Origin: Methylobacterium sp. Leaf125
GTDB taxonomy: Bacteria; Pseudomonadota; Alphaproteobacteria; Rhizobiales; Beijerinckiaceae
Direction: 5' to 3'
Length of the DNA stretch: 64,000 nucleotides
Assembly: GCF_001423085.1 (NCBI RefSeq)
Contig: NZ_LMNU01000001.1
Location: 291,648-355,647, forward strand
Shown: positions 36,912 through 46,112 of the stretch, piece by piece
Numbering within the stretch: position 1 is the first letter of the stretch
How the letters are laid out: every line of letters begins with the position of its first letter
Notes under the pieces: generated by a model
The model's input: the letters and a program-made list of their open reading frames with translations, nothing else
Databases searched by the model: none
Told to the model about the DNA's origin: nothing
Program-made: the position numbers and the translations under genes

Positions 36912-38345
36912 ATGTCGATCGCCTTTCCCGTGCCCGATGCCGCCATCGTCGCCCGCCGCGAGGCGATCATCGCGGGCCTCGCCCCCCTGGTCGCGCCGGA
37001 GGCCCTGGTCACCACCGAGGACGAGCGCCGCGCCTTCGAGACCGACGGTCTCACCGCCTACCGCAAGATGCCCCTGGCCGTGGTGCTGCCCTCGACGACC
37101 GCCGAGGTCTCGGCCGTGATGGCGTTCTGCCACGCCAACGGCGTCCGGGTGGTGCCGCGGGGCGCCGGCACCTCGCTGGCGGGGGGCGCCATCGCACAGG
37201 AGGATGCGGTGATCCTCGGCATCTCGAAGATGAACCGCATCCTCGACATCGATTTCGAGAACCGCACCGCGCGGGTCGAGGCCGGCATCACCAACCTCGC
37301 CATCTCGGGGGCCGTCAGCCACGAGGGCTTCTTCTACGCCCCCGACCCTTCGAGCCAGCTCGCCTGCACCATCGCGGGCAACATCGCGATGAATTCCGGC
37401 GGGGCGCATTGCCTCAAGTACGGGGTGACCACCAACAACCTCCTGGGCGTCACCCTGGTGATGAACGACGGCACCGTGGTGACGATCGGGGGCGAGCATC
37501 TCGACGCGCCGGGCTACGACCTCCTCGGCCTGGTCTGCGGCTCGGAGGGGCAGCTCGGCATCGTCACCGAGGCCACCGTGCGCATCCTGCGGGCGGCGGA
37601 GGGCGCGCGCCCGGCCCTGGTCGGGTTCGGCTCGGTGGAGGATGCGGGCGCCTGCACGGCGGCGATCATCGGGGCCGGCATCATCCCGGTGGCGATCGAG
37701 TACATGGACCGCGAGGCGATCCTGATCACCGAGGATTTCGCCCAGGCCGGCTACCCGCGCGACGCCGAGGCCATGCTGATCATCGAGGTCGAGGGGTCGG
37801 ACGCCGAGTGCACGGCGATGCTCGCCCGCATCGAGGCCATCGCTAGCGACTTCAACCCGACCAGCATCCGGGTCTCGAAATCCGAGGCCGAGAGCGCCGC
37901 GATCTGGAAGGGCCGCAAGTCCGCCTTCGGCGCCACCGGCCGGATCTCGGACTACATCTGCATGGACGGCACCATCCCCACCGGGCAGCTCCCCGGGGTG
38001 CTGGAGCGCATCGGGGCGATCTGCGCCGAGAAGGGTCTGCGCGTCGCCAACGTGTTCCATGCCGGCGACGGCAACCTGCACCCGCTGATCCTGTTCGACA
38101 TCAACAAGCCGGGCGAGATGGAGAAGGCGGAGGCGGCCGGCGACGAGATCCTCAAGCTCTGCGTCGAGGTCGGCGGCTGCCTCACGGGCGAGCACGGCGT
38201 CGGCATCGAGAAGCGCGAGCTCATGCGCTTCCAGTACGCCCAGGCGGATCTCGAGCAGCAGATGCGGGTGCGCAACGTCTTCGACCCGCACTGGCTGATG
38301 AACCCCGCCAAGGTGTTCCCCCTGGAGGGGCGCCTGGTCGCCTGA
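36912..38345 (+). CDS. FAD-linked oxidase, GlcD type
   Basis: 477 residues. FAD-binding PCMH domain with VVPRGAGTSLAGGAI near residue 80 and NSGGAHCLKYG; the C-terminal domain has FHAGDGNLHPLILFD and the hallmark CLTGEHGVGIEKREL. This is the catalytic subunit fold of glycolate oxidase; related enzymes use D-lactate or D-2-hydroxyglutarate. The start is decided by the ribosome site: GGAGGA (36899-36904) is seven bases from the ATG at 36912 but only one from the ATG at 36906. No glcE or glcF neighbours are present, so the substrate and electron acceptor are uncertain. Confidence 0.88.
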   Translation: MSIAFPVPDAAIVARREAIIAGLAPLVAPEALVTTEDERRAFETDGLTAYRKMPLAVVLPSTTAEVSAVMAFCHANGVRVVPRGAGTSLAGGAIAQEDAVILGISKMNRILDIDFENRTARVEAGITNLAISGAVSHEGFFYAPDPSSQLACTIAGNIAMNSGGAHCLKYGVTTNNLLGVTLVMNDGTVVTIGGEHLDAPGYDLLGLVCGSEGQLGIVTEATVRILRAAEGARPALVGFGSVEDAGACTAAIIGAGIIPVAIEYMDREAILITEDFAQAGYPRDAEAMLIIEVEGSDAECTAMLARIEAIASDFNPTSIRVSKSEAESAAIWKGRKSAFGATGRISDYICMDGTIPTGQLPGVLERIGAICAEKGLRVANVFHAGDGNLHPLILFDINKPGEMEKAEAAGDEILKLCVEVGGCLTGEHGVGIEKRELMRFQYAQADLEQQMRVRNVFDPHWLMNPAKVFPLEGRLVA

Positions 38346-38363
38346 CGCTCGGGCGTCCGGGTT

Positions 38364-39209
38364 TCAGCTCTGCGCGCCGAAGGCCTCGCACCGGAACGCG
38401 CCGTAATCGGTACGGGCCAGGCGCTCGGCCAGGGCCGGCAGGAACAGCATCGCCTCCTCGCCGAGGCGCCAGGGCGGGTTGATGACCACGAGGCCGGTGC
38501 CGTTGAGCCGGGTCGGGTCGGGCTCGGAGACCATCAGGTCGAGGCGCAGGGCCGGGCGGGCGAGGTCGTGGTCGAGCTGGGCCACCATGTGGTCGACCTT
38601 GGCGACGTCCTTGATCGGGTACCAGCCGAGATAGATGCCGGTCGGCCACTTGCGCGCCGCCTTGGCGAGGGCCGCCCCAAGACGGTCGATCTCGCCGAGC
38701 TCCTCGTAGGGCGGGTCGATCAGGACGAGGCCGCGGCGCTCCGGGGGCGGGATCATCGCGTTGAGCGCCGTCCAGCCGTCGAGATGCATCACCTTCGACA
38801 GGGAATCCTGGTTGAAGCGCGCCCGCAGGGTCTCGGCATCGGCCGGGTGCAGCTCCACGAAGACGCCCTGGTCGGTGGGGCGCAGGAACTCGCGGATGAG
38901 CGCGGGCGAGCCCGGATAGGTGTCGGCCCCGTGCCGGGCCTGGACCGCCGCCACCGCCTCGCGATAGGGGGCGAGCAGGACCTCCACGGCCTCGGGAAAC
39001 GGCGTCGCGAGACGGCCCCAGCCCTCGTGCCACTCGCCCGTACGCCCGGCCTCGTCGGCGGTGAGGTCGTAGAAGCCGAGGCCGGCATGGGTGTCGATCG
39101 CCCGGAACCCCGTGGGCTTCAGGCAGAGATGGGCCAGCACGCGGCTGAGCACGAGGTGCTTCAGGACGTCGGCGAAGTTGCCGGCGTGGAAGGCGTGACG
39201 GTAATTCAT
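38364..39209 (-). CDS. rlmJ: 23S rRNA (adenine-N6) methyltransferase RlmJ
   Basis: Methylates A2030 of 23S rRNA. 281 residues with the diagnostic start MNYRHAFHAGNFADVLKH, a SAM-binding region and the catalytic motif IDPPYEE near residue 165; VVINPPWRL is near the C-terminus. Converges with the GlcD-type gene (18-bp gap). Confidence 0.95.
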   Translation of the reverse strand: MNYRHAFHAGNFADVLKHLVLSRVLAHLCLKPTGFRAIDTHAGLGFYDLTADEAGRTGEWHEGWGRLATPFPEAVEVLLAPYREAVAAVQARHGADTYPGSPALIREFLRPTDQGVFVELHPADAETLRARFNQDSLSKVMHLDGWTALNAMIPPPERRGLVLIDPPYEELGEIDRLGAALAKAARKWPTGIYLGWYPIKDVAKVDHMVAQLDHDLARPALRLDLMVSEPDPTRLNGTGLVVINPPWRLGEEAMLFLPALAERLARTDYGAFRCEAFGAQS

Positions 39210-39273
39210 GAGGTCCGGGCCTGTCTCAGCGCACGCCCCGGCGGTCCCGCCCGGGGTCGAAGCGCGGCATCAT

Positions 39274-39987
39274 CTACCGCGCGGCGTCGATGGCAACCGC
39301 GCCGGCGCGGCAATTCTGGCGGGCCACCTCGGGGCAGGGGGTGAAGCCGCGCAGGTCCTTGGCAAAGCAGATCCGGACCTCCTGAAGCTGGCCGCCCCGG
39401 CAGGTCACCGACATCATGTCGGGGCGCAGGCCCCGGTTGGCCGCCACGAACTGCCGGGCGATGTCGATCGGCGCCATCCGGGTGTCACGCTCGGGGGCCT
39501 TGAAGGCGTCCGGGATGGTCACCGCCGCCCGGGCGTCGCGGGCCGCCTGGAAATACGAGACCGGATCGAGGCCCGAGCAGGTGCCGTGGCTGCGCCACTC
39601 GTGCCGCGCCAGGCCCTCGCTCGGATAGACCTGGCCCGCCACCTCGATCGCCTGCCGGGTCGGCGAACGCTCGACCGAGGCGCAGTTCGAGGGATAGCCG
39701 CGGGTGTATTGCGGCCAGAGTCCGTGCACCACGAAGCCGAGTCCGCGGCCCGGACGGCACTGCCCTTCCGCCTCGCGCCGGGCACCCGGCCCCTCGCAAT
39801 AGGTCGGCGACCAGGACAGGGCCAGGACGTAGAAGTCGAACGTGCCCGGGGTGCCGCCGCGCTTGAAGCCCTGCGCCATCGCCGGCGGAGCCGCGGCCCC
39901 CTGGGCCAGCGTCAGCGTCAGCGTCAAGGCGGCCGAGGCGACCGAGGCGAGGCGCCCTGCGTTCCGGCGCCGGGCGCTCGGGCTCAC
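39274..39987 (-). CDS. secreted ribonuclease T2
   Basis: Endoribonuclease of about 237 residues exported by an N-terminal signal (SVASAALTLTLTLAQGAAAPPAMA). Both catalytic motifs are intact: FVVHGLWPQ (CAS I) and HEWRSHGTCSG (CAS II), each with the active His. The start is taken as GTG at 39987, which overlaps the upstream stop as GTGA; the longer open frame upstream is a shadow of the neighbour. Translational coupling to the secreted Cys-rich protein before it suggests a joint function. Likely role is scavenging RNA in the periplasm or outside the cell. Confidence 0.88.
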   Translation of the reverse strand: MSPSARRRNAGRLASVASAALTLTLTLAQGAAAPPAMAQGFKRGGTPGTFDFYVLALSWSPTYCEGPGARREAEGQCRPGRGLGFVVHGLWPQYTRGYPSNCASVERSPTRQAIEVAGQVYPSEGLARHEWRSHGTCSGLDPVSYFQAARDARAAVTIPDAFKAPERDTRMAPIDIARQFVAANRGLRPDMMSVTCRGGQLQEVRICFAKDLRGFTPCPEVARQNCRAGAVAIDAAR

Positions 39988-40451
39988 GGACGGGCTTCGC
40001 GGCAGGCCGAGGAATAAGCGTAGGCGAGGTTGCGATCGAGGCCGTGGACGCAGAACTCGATGCCCCAGTCGGCCCCGATGATGCCGAGCCCGTCGCGCAC
40101 CGAGTAATCCACCTTGCGGCGGATACCGTCGGAGGTGGTGGCCACGGCGCTGCAGAAGCGGCGCGGGACGTAGTCGAGGCCCCAGGGGCGCCACGCCGTG
40201 CGCTCGATGTGCTCGTAGCGCAGGATGGTGAGGGAGGAGTTCCAGAACTTCGCCTCCTTCTCGGCGAAGTGCGACGAGAGCCGCTCCAGCACCTCGGGGG
40301 CTTGGCAGCCGGGGATGTCGGCGTCGTAGTTGAACTCGCGCTCCTCGGCCGGGGTGATCTCCTCGCGGCCGGAGCGGGCGAGGGCCGGCTGGAGGGCGCC
40401 CGCCAGCACGAGGCCGAGGGCGAAGGCGGTGGAGAGGGGATTCGGGCGCAT
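39984..40451 (-). CDS. secreted four-Cys protein of unknown function, coupled to RNase T2
   Basis: 155 residues with a signal peptide (STAFALGLVLAGALQPALA). The mature part has four Cys (GCQAPEV, RRFCSAV, EFCVHGL, SACREA), enough for two disulfides, and an alpha/beta composition. I recognise no domain. The stop overlaps the RNase T2 start by four bases, so it is made together with the nuclease and exported to the same place. It could be a partner, inhibitor or substrate-binding protein, but nothing in the sequence decides this. Confidence 0.8.
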   Translation of the reverse strand: MRPNPLSTAFALGLVLAGALQPALARSGREEITPAEEREFNYDADIPGCQAPEVLERLSSHFAEKEAKFWNSSLTILRYEHIERTAWRPWGLDYVPRRFCSAVATTSDGIRRKVDYSVRDGLGIIGADWGIEFCVHGLDRNLAYAYSSACREARP

Positions 40452-40602
40452 GCCGGCGTCTTTGTTCCGCTGGAGTCCGTGACACGTCCCGGAACGATGG
40501 CGGCTCGGTCCGCCCTGTCAAGCATGAGGCCGGGGGCGGCGTCGCTTTCCGCGGCCCCTGGGGTGCGCCGGGCACACCCCGAAGGCGGGACCGGGGCGGC
40601 CT

Positions 40603-41619
40603 TCAGTAGATCGGTTCGGCGAGGCCGGGCGCGGCGAGCGAGAGCGGCTCGGCGGCGAAATCCTCCGGGGGGAGGGCGGTCGCGACCCGGGGCGCCGGGG
40701 CGCGCGGCACCGGACCCCGCGGGGCGGCGGCGTAGGCCACCGCCGGCGCGGACGGGCGGACGGGGGCCGATCCGTGGCTGAGCTGCGTGGCCGGGGCCCG
40801 GGCGGGCTGGCGCGCCGACATCGGGGTGACGCCGTAGGGATCGTCCTCCTCGACATCGATCGGGGCCTGCGGCGGGGCGGGCAGGCGCTCGGGCGGACGG
40901 GGACGGGCCGTGGCGCGCGGGACGCCGTCGGCGCCGAGCTGCGGCGTGAACTTGATCAGCGGCTGGCAGATCCGGCGCAGGCCGCGGGGGTCGTGGCGGG
41001 CGAGGTCGACGTGGATGTGGTCGTAGTGGAACACGTTCGAGCCAGGCGCCAGCACGGTGGAGAACCGGGCGCAGGCCCCGAGGAAGACCTCGCGCAGGAA
41101 GCCCTGCTCGGCCTCGGTGCCGCGCCAGCCGCCCTTGACGGTGATGACGTAGCCGTCCGCGAGCTTGAACGACATGATGTCGAGGGCATTGCCGAAGGAA
41201 TGCTCGGAGAGCTTGGCGCCGGCCTGGTTGTTGCGGCCGCGGCAGGCATAGGTGCCGGCGTTGATCTCGGCCACGGGCTGGCCGAAATACAGGTTCGCGG
41301 CGGGCTGGATCGTATCGGCGAGCCAGGCCTCGGCCTCGGTCAGGGCCGGGCAGGCCAGGGTCACCCGCTGCTTCAGGGCGACGGTGCCCCGCCCGAGGCG
41401 CGTGACGCGGTAGGGCTGCAGCATGCCGCAGACGCCCGGCCCGCTGATCTCCTTGACGGGGGTGACGAACTCCGTCGTCTCGACCAGACGCTTGGCGTTG
41501 CAGGCCTGCTCGGTCTGGTCACGCCACGCCTCGCGCTGCTCAAACTTGTTGAGTGCACAGCCGGTGAGGCCCGCGCCGAACAGCGTCAGGGCCGAGAACG
41601 CGAATACGCTACGCCACAT
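40603..41619 (-). CDS. extensin-like C-terminal domain lipoprotein
   Basis: 338 residues with a lipobox (LTGC, Cys21), so probably a periplasm-facing lipoprotein. Residues about 60-240 match extensin-like_C proteins: GPGVCGMLQPYRV, CPALTEAEAWL, YACRGRNNQAGAKLSEHSFG and FHYDHIHVDLARH. The conserved His/Asp residues (SEHSFGNALDI, HYDHIHVD) suggest a peptidase-like metal site as in LAS metallopeptidases, so a cell-wall role is plausible. Residues 245-338 are a Pro/Ala-rich tail. It stands alone, 111 bp before the divergent amidase. Confidence 0.85.
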   Translation of the reverse strand: MWRSVFAFSALTLFGAGLTGCALNKFEQREAWRDQTEQACNAKRLVETTEFVTPVKEISGPGVCGMLQPYRVTRLGRGTVALKQRVTLACPALTEAEAWLADTIQPAANLYFGQPVAEINAGTYACRGRNNQAGAKLSEHSFGNALDIMSFKLADGYVITVKGGWRGTEAEQGFLREVFLGACARFSTVLAPGSNVFHYDHIHVDLARHDPRGLRRICQPLIKFTPQLGADGVPRATARPRPPERLPAPPQAPIDVEEDDPYGVTPMSARQPARAPATQLSHGSAPVRPSAPAVAYAAAPRGPVPRAPAPRVATALPPEDFAAEPLSLAAPGLAEPIY

Positions 41620-41730
41620 GATGCGGACGATGCGCCGGGTTCCGTAAACGTTGCGTCAACGATGCGGCGGTGCGCGGCATCCCTGTGGACGGGTGTTGAC
41701 AGACGGCGGCCGAGGCCGGACCAAGCCCCC

Positions 41731-42963
41731 ATGCTGTCCCTCGTCGATCTCCGCACCCGCATCGCTGCCGGCACCCTCGACCCCGCCGGCGCCATCCGCC
41801 TCGCCGAAGTCGCCATCGCGGCCCGCGACCCCGGCATCGGGGCGATCGTCAGCCAAAATCCCGCTCCGGCGATCGCCGGCTCAGGGCCGCTGGCGGGCAT
41901 CGCCGTGGGGGTCAAGGACATCATCGACACCGCCGACCTGCCGACGCAGATGGGGTCGCCGATCTACGCCGGCTGGCAGCCCAAGGCGGATGCCGCCATC
42001 GTGGCGCGGCTCCGGGCCCTGGGCGCCGTACCCCTGGTCAAGACCAGCACCTCCCCCTTCGCCAGCCACGACCCCACCGCGACGGTGAACCCGCGCGACC
42101 CCGGCCACACGCCCGGCGGCTCCTCGGCCGGCTCGGCCGCGGCGGTCGCCGCCGGGATGGTGCCCCTGGCGCTGGGCACCCAGACCGGCGGCTCGGTGAT
42201 CCGCCCGGCGGCCTTCTGCGGCGTGGCGGCGATCAAGCCCTCGTTCCGGCTCCTGCCGACGGTCGGCGTGAAGACCTTCTCCTGGGCCCTCGACACCGTC
42301 GGCCTGTTCGGCGCCGGCATCCGCGACATCGCCCAGGGCCTGAGCCTGATCGCCGACCGACCCGCCCTGGACCTCGACGCGGCCCCCGGGGCCCCGCGTC
42401 TCGGCCTCTGCCTCCAGGACTTCGCGGAGGCCCCCGACCCGGACGCCCTGGCCGCCCTGCACCGGGCCGCCCGCGCGGCCGAGGCTGCCGGCGCCCGGCT
42501 GGTCGACCTCGTCCTGCCGGATCCGCTGCCGGAGGCCTGGGCGCAGCACGCGGTCATCCAGGACTACGAGGCCCGCCAGGCGCTGGCCTGGGAATACGCC
42601 CACCATCGGGCGCAGCTCAGTCCGGAACTCGGCGAGCAGCTCGACGCGGCCCAGGACTTGGTCGCCGCCCAGTACGACGCGGCGCGCCGCGCGGCGCACC
42701 GGGCCCGGCGGGCCTTGAAGGACCTGTTCGGGGCGTTCGACGCGATCCTGACCCTGTCGGCCCCGGGTCGGGCACCCGCCGGTCTCGGCACCACGGGCGA
42801 CGCGCGCTTCAACCGGCTCTGGACCCTGATGGGCGTGCCCTGCGTCACCGTCCCGGTTCCCGGGGACGGCCTGCCCCTGGGCGTTCAGGTCGTCGCCCGC
42901 TTCGGCGACGACGGCCGGGCGCTCGCCGTGGCACGGATGATCGAACACGCCCTGGCGGCGTAA
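41731..42963 (+). CDS. amidase-signature family amidase
   Basis: 410 residues. The Ser-cisSer-Lys triad is complete: Lys62 (GVKD), Ser131 (GGSSAGS) and Ser155 (GTQTGGS), with the normal 24-residue spacing between the two Ser. Substrate not predictable; it is shorter than GatA (about 490) and lacks gatB/gatC neighbours, so it is not the tRNA amidotransferase. ATG at 41731 (MLSLVDLRTRIAAG). Confidence 0.9.
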   Translation: MLSLVDLRTRIAAGTLDPAGAIRLAEVAIAARDPGIGAIVSQNPAPAIAGSGPLAGIAVGVKDIIDTADLPTQMGSPIYAGWQPKADAAIVARLRALGAVPLVKTSTSPFASHDPTATVNPRDPGHTPGGSSAGSAAAVAAGMVPLALGTQTGGSVIRPAAFCGVAAIKPSFRLLPTVGVKTFSWALDTVGLFGAGIRDIAQGLSLIADRPALDLDAAPGAPRLGLCLQDFAEAPDPDALAALHRAARAAEAAGARLVDLVLPDPLPEAWAQHAVIQDYEARQALAWEYAHHRAQLSPELGEQLDAAQDLVAAQYDAARRAAHRARRALKDLFGAFDAILTLSAPGRAPAGLGTTGDARFNRLWTLMGVPCVTVPVPGDGLPLGVQVVARFGDDGRALAVARMIEHALAA

Positions 42964-43042
42964 GCGCCTCGGACGCCTTGCGCCCACCAGACCGAACGAC
43001 GACCGCCCCACGTTCCTGCCCGTGCCACAGACGATCGCCCCG

Positions 43043-43810
43043 ATGCATTCCTGGAAACAGGCCGTGGCCCGGGCCTTCGACGGGGCCGAGGGCTATGACG
43101 GCGCAGCGACGATCCAGGCCCTGGTGGCGGAGCGCCTGGCCCGGCGCCTCGAAGCCGAGCCCCTGCCGCCGGAGCCGCGCATCCTCGAGATCGGCTGCGG
43201 CACCGGCCTGCTGACCGCGCACCTGCGCCGGCGCCTGCCGAAGGGCGTTCTCGTCGCCTCGGACCTCGCCCCCGCCATGGTGCAGCGCTGCCGCACCCGT
43301 CTCGCCGGAACGGCGGGCCTGCGCTTCGTCGTCATGGATGCCGAGCGGCCGGCCTGCGCGCCGGGTTTCGACCTCATCGCGTCGAGCCTCGCCGCACAGT
43401 GGTTCGAGGACCTGTCCGGAACGCTGGCGGGCCTCGCCGCGCTGCTGGCGCCCGGGGGCCTGCTGGCGGTGGCGACGCTGAGTGCGGGCACCTTCGCCGA
43501 GTGGCGGGCGGCGCACGCGGCGCTGGGCCTGGAGGCGGCGACGCCCGTCTATCCGTCCCTCCGGGACCTCGCCGCGCTGGCCTGTCCCGGCTGCACCCTC
43601 GCGGTCTCCGCGGAGCCCGTGGTGGAGGCCCATGCCGATGGCCGGGCCTTCCTGGGTTCGCTGCGGGCCATCGGTGCCGGCACGCCCGGGGCGTCGCGGA
43701 CGCTCTCGCCGGGGGCGATGCGGCGGGTGCTGCGCGCATTCGAGGCGAGGGGCGCGCAGGTCACCTACGAGGTCGCGACCCTGCTCATCCGGCGCGACCC
43801 ACGGGGTTAG
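43043..43810 (+). CDS. SAM-dependent methyltransferase, BioC-like
   Basis: 255 residues. Class I fold with motif I ILEIGCGTGLLT near residue 58. The N-terminal SWKQAVARAFDGAEGYDGAA pattern and the late KxDPRG end are reminiscent of BioC, the malonyl-ACP methyltransferase of biotin synthesis, but no other biotin gene is nearby. ATG at 43043 is chosen over GTG at 43022 because it matches BioC starts. It converges with metW (23-bp gap). Confidence 0.78.
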   Translation: MHSWKQAVARAFDGAEGYDGAATIQALVAERLARRLEAEPLPPEPRILEIGCGTGLLTAHLRRRLPKGVLVASDLAPAMVQRCRTRLAGTAGLRFVVMDAERPACAPGFDLIASSLAAQWFEDLSGTLAGLAALLAPGGLLAVATLSAGTFAEWRAAHAALGLEAATPVYPSLRDLAALACPGCTLAVSAEPVVEAHADGRAFLGSLRAIGAGTPGASRTLSPGAMRRVLRAFEARGAQVTYEVATLLIRRDPRG

Positions 43811-43833
43811 GGGTTTTCACGTGCAACAGCGGA

Positions 43834-44523
43834 TCAGACCGCCGGCTTGGTGTCGCCGCTCGTGCCGCCCCGTCGCAGCAGGAACACGCCCTGCGCGCCC
43901 ATCAGGTTCCAGACCCACCAGGGCATCGCGAAGCGCATCGGCCGGCCGCTGGCATTGAGGGCGGTGGCCTTCTCGATCTCGGCATTCACCGTCCGGCACA
44001 GGCCGACGAAGTCGCGGATCGTGCAGTGATGGATGTTCTGCGTCTCGTACCATTCCTCGGGCATCAGGGCGGTGACCGGCATGCGGCCGCGCAGGGCCAG
44101 CTCGGAGCGCACCCGCCAGTGGCCGAAATTCGGGAACGAGATGATGACCTGCCGGCCGATGCGCAGCAGGTGCTCCAGCACGATGCGGGGGTTGCGCGTC
44201 GCCTGGATGGTCTGGGACAGGACGACCACGTCGAAGGCGTCGTCGGGATAGTTCGCCAGATCGGTGTCGGCATCCCCCTGGATCACCGGCAGGCCCCGGG
44301 CGAGGCAGGCGTTCACGCCTTCCCGCGACAGCTCGATGCCGCGCCCGTCGACGCCGCGCCGGTCACGGAGCAGGGCGAGCAGGGCGCCGTCGCCGCAGCC
44401 GATGTCGAGGACCCGGGCGTTCGCCGGCACGAGGTCGAGCACCACGAGGTGGTCGACCCGGGTGCTGCCGGCCTCGCCGTGGGGCAGCGTCTCCGCCGCT
44501 TCCCAGGGCCGGTGGGCGGACAT
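43834..44523 (-). CDS. metW: methionine biosynthesis protein MetW
   Basis: 229 residues with a SAM-type fold: VLDIGCGDGALLALL, GIELSREGVNACLARGLPVIQGDAD, and the MetW hallmarks VVLSQTIQATRNP, FPNFGHWRVR and MPVTALMPEEWYETQNIHHCT. MetW supports homoserine O-acyltransferase activity of MetX in many Proteobacteria. The ATG at 44523 lies 12 bp after the metX stop, so the two form one operon. Confidence 0.95.
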   Translation of the reverse strand: MSAHRPWEAAETLPHGEAGSTRVDHLVVLDLVPANARVLDIGCGDGALLALLRDRRGVDGRGIELSREGVNACLARGLPVIQGDADTDLANYPDDAFDVVVLSQTIQATRNPRIVLEHLLRIGRQVIISFPNFGHWRVRSELALRGRMPVTALMPEEWYETQNIHHCTIRDFVGLCRTVNAEIEKATALNASGRPMRFAMPWWVWNLMGAQGVFLLRRGGTSGDTKPAV

Positions 44524-44534
44524 CCCCGATCCCG

Positions 44535-45752
44535 TCACAGGCCGCGGGCCCGGGCGGCGGCGTCGATGTAGCCGCGCGCGGCGGCGAACATCGCCGGCTC
44601 GTCGAGGAGGAAGGCGTCGTGACCCTTGTCGCTCTCGACCTCCACGAAGGCGACCGGGGCGGAGGCCGCGTTCAGAGCATGGACGATGGCGCGGGATTCG
44701 GAGGTCGGGAACAGCCAGTCGGAGGTGAAGGAGATCACGCAGAACCGCGTCCTGGTGCCCTTGAAGGCTTTGGCCAGCACGCCGCCCTGGTCGGCCGCGA
44801 GGTCGAAATAGTCCATCGCCCGGGTGAGGTAGAGATAGGCGTTGGCGTCGAAGCGCTCGACGAAGCTCAGGCCCTGGTGCCGCAGGTAGCTCTCGATCTG
44901 GAAGTCGGCATTGAACGAGAAGGTCGGTGCCGAGCCGCCCTGGAAGCGGCGGCCGAACTTGCGGTGCAGGGCCGGCTCCGACAGGTAGGTGATGTGCGCG
45001 CCCATGCGGGCGACGCCGAGGCCCTTGGCCGGCCGGGTGCCGGCCTCGAGGTAGCGCCCCTCCGCCCAGGCGGGGTCGGCCATGATCGCCTGCCGGCCGA
45101 CCTCGTGAAAGGCGATGTTCTGCGCCGAGTGGCGGGGCCCCGTGGCGATCGGCATCGCGGCGAAGACCCGCTCGGGGTAGCTCGCCGCCCATTGCAGCAC
45201 CTGCATGCCGCCCATGGAGCCGCCGATGCAGAGGAACAGGTCGCGGATGCCGAGCCGGTCGAGCAGCATCGCCTGCGCCCGGACCATGTCGCGGATGGTC
45301 ACCAGCGGGAAGTCGAGGCCGTAGGCCCGGCCCGTGGCTGGATCGATCGAGGCCGGGCCGGTGGAGCCCATGCACGAGCCGATGACGTTCGAGCAGACGA
45401 CGAAGTAGCGGTCGGTGTCCACGGGCTTGCCCGGCCCCACCAGGGTCTCCCACCAGCCGCGCTTGCCCGTCACCGGATGGGTGTGGGCGAAGTGCTGGTC
45501 GCCCGTGAGCGCGTGGCAGATCAGGACGGCGTTGGAGCGGTCCGCATTGAGGGTGCCCGCCGTCTGGTAGGCGATCTGGAAGGGCGCGAGCTGCACGCCG
45601 GCATCCATCGCCAGGGGCTCGTCCAGGCCGAACTGCGCCACGAGGCCCCTGGGCTCGCGGGCCTGGGACAGCTCGGCGCCCGGCGCGTCGGCGCGCGCCG
45701 ATTCGTCTTCGGGCGTGCCTGGCTTGAGGGCGGTATCCAGCGACATGGTCAT
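44535..45752 (-). CDS. metX: homoserine O-acyltransferase MetX
   Basis: First committed step of methionine synthesis: acylates homoserine (acetyl- or succinyl-CoA as donor cannot be told by eye). 405 residues, alpha/beta hydrolase fold. [11 protein letters not shown], the nucleophile elbow [13 protein letters not shown], and the late Asp/His ([10 protein letters not shown]) give the full triad. ATG at 45752 is used; the longer frame to 45833 is GC-rich leader. A promoter-like TTGACG-17-TACCTG lies upstream. No SAM riboswitch was recognised. Confidence 0.94.
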   Translation of the reverse strand: MTMSLDTALKPGTPEDESARADAPGAELSQAREPRGLVAQFGLDEPLAMDAGVQLAPFQIAYQTAGTLNADRSNAVLICHALTGDQHFAHTHPVTGKRGWWETLVGPGKPVDTDRYFVVCSNVIGSCMGSTGPASIDPATGRAYGLDFPLVTIRDMVRAQAMLLDRLGIRDLFLCIGGSMGGMQVLQWAASYPERVFAAMPIATGPRHSAQNIAFHEVGRQAIMADPAWAEGRYLEAGTRPAKGLGVARMGAHITYLSEPALHRKFGRRFQGGSAPTFSFNADFQIESYLRHQGLSFVERFDANAYLYLTRAMDYFDLAADQGGVLAKAFKGTRTRFCVISFTSDWLFPTSESRAIVHALNAASAPVAFVEVESDKGHDAFLLDEPAMFAAARGYIDAAARARGL

Positions 45753-45848
45753 GAAACGGGTTGGAGGAGACGGCGCGTCGGTCCGGGCGGGACGGAAGGG
45801 ACGGCTCGGCGTGCCATCCGCAGAGAAGACCATGCGTCGTGAGGCGTT

Positions 45849-45877
45849 CAGGTAGTGTGCGCTCCCTCACGCGTCAA
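45849..45877 (-). promoter_or_regulatory. candidate sigma-70 type promoter of metX-metW
   Basis: On the minus strand TTGACG (45877-45872) and TACCTG (45854-45849) are 17 bp apart, about 90 bp before the metX start. The -35 matches well, the -10 only weakly. Confidence 0.35.
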
Positions 45878-46050
45878 CGAAAGGGCGCCCGCGCCACGCT
45901 TGGCCCGCACCCGGGCCGCCCCTCGGTTTCAGAAGCACCCGGTCGATCCGGTTCCGGGCAAACGGCTCTGGCCCTTCGGCGCGCGCGATCGTAGACCGGG
46001 CGGCGGCGCTTGGGAGGCGAGACCCCGGCGCCGGCTCCCCCGATCGTCCC

Positions 46051-46102
46051 CACCGCACCCGCCCACCGCACCCGCCCACCGCACCCGCCCACCGCACCCG
46101 CG
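46051..46102. repeat. 13-bp tandem repeat before the chorismate mutase start, four copies
   Basis: CACCGCACCCGCC at 46051, 46064 and 46077 is identical; the fourth copy (46090-46102) differs in the last base. Only ten bases separate it from the ATG at 46113, so it covers the place where the leader and ribosome site should be. Confidence 0.93.
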
Positions 46103-46112
46103 CGAGCCCCCG

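Larger units (their letters stand above)
45753..46112. other. 360-bp divergent region between metX and chorismate mutase gene
   Basis: Holds the candidate metX promoter (45849-45877) and, at its right end, a 13-bp tandem repeat (46051-46102) directly before the chorismate mutase start. No gene and no known riboswitch fold was recognised. Confidence 0.5.

Noticed and set aside
41696..41701. TTGACA as the amidase promoter
   Set aside because: No -10-like element at 16-18 bp downstream; only about 30 bp remain before the start codon.
43813..43828. Fourth parS-like sequence between the BioC-like gene and metW
   Set aside because: GTTTTCACGTGCAACA breaks the palindromic core (GTGCAA instead of GTGAAA) and lies 20 kb from parAB; most likely chance.
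45753..45850. SAM-II riboswitch before metX
   Set aside because: Such elements are known upstream of alphaproteobacterial methionine genes, but I could not find the conserved pseudoknot core here.
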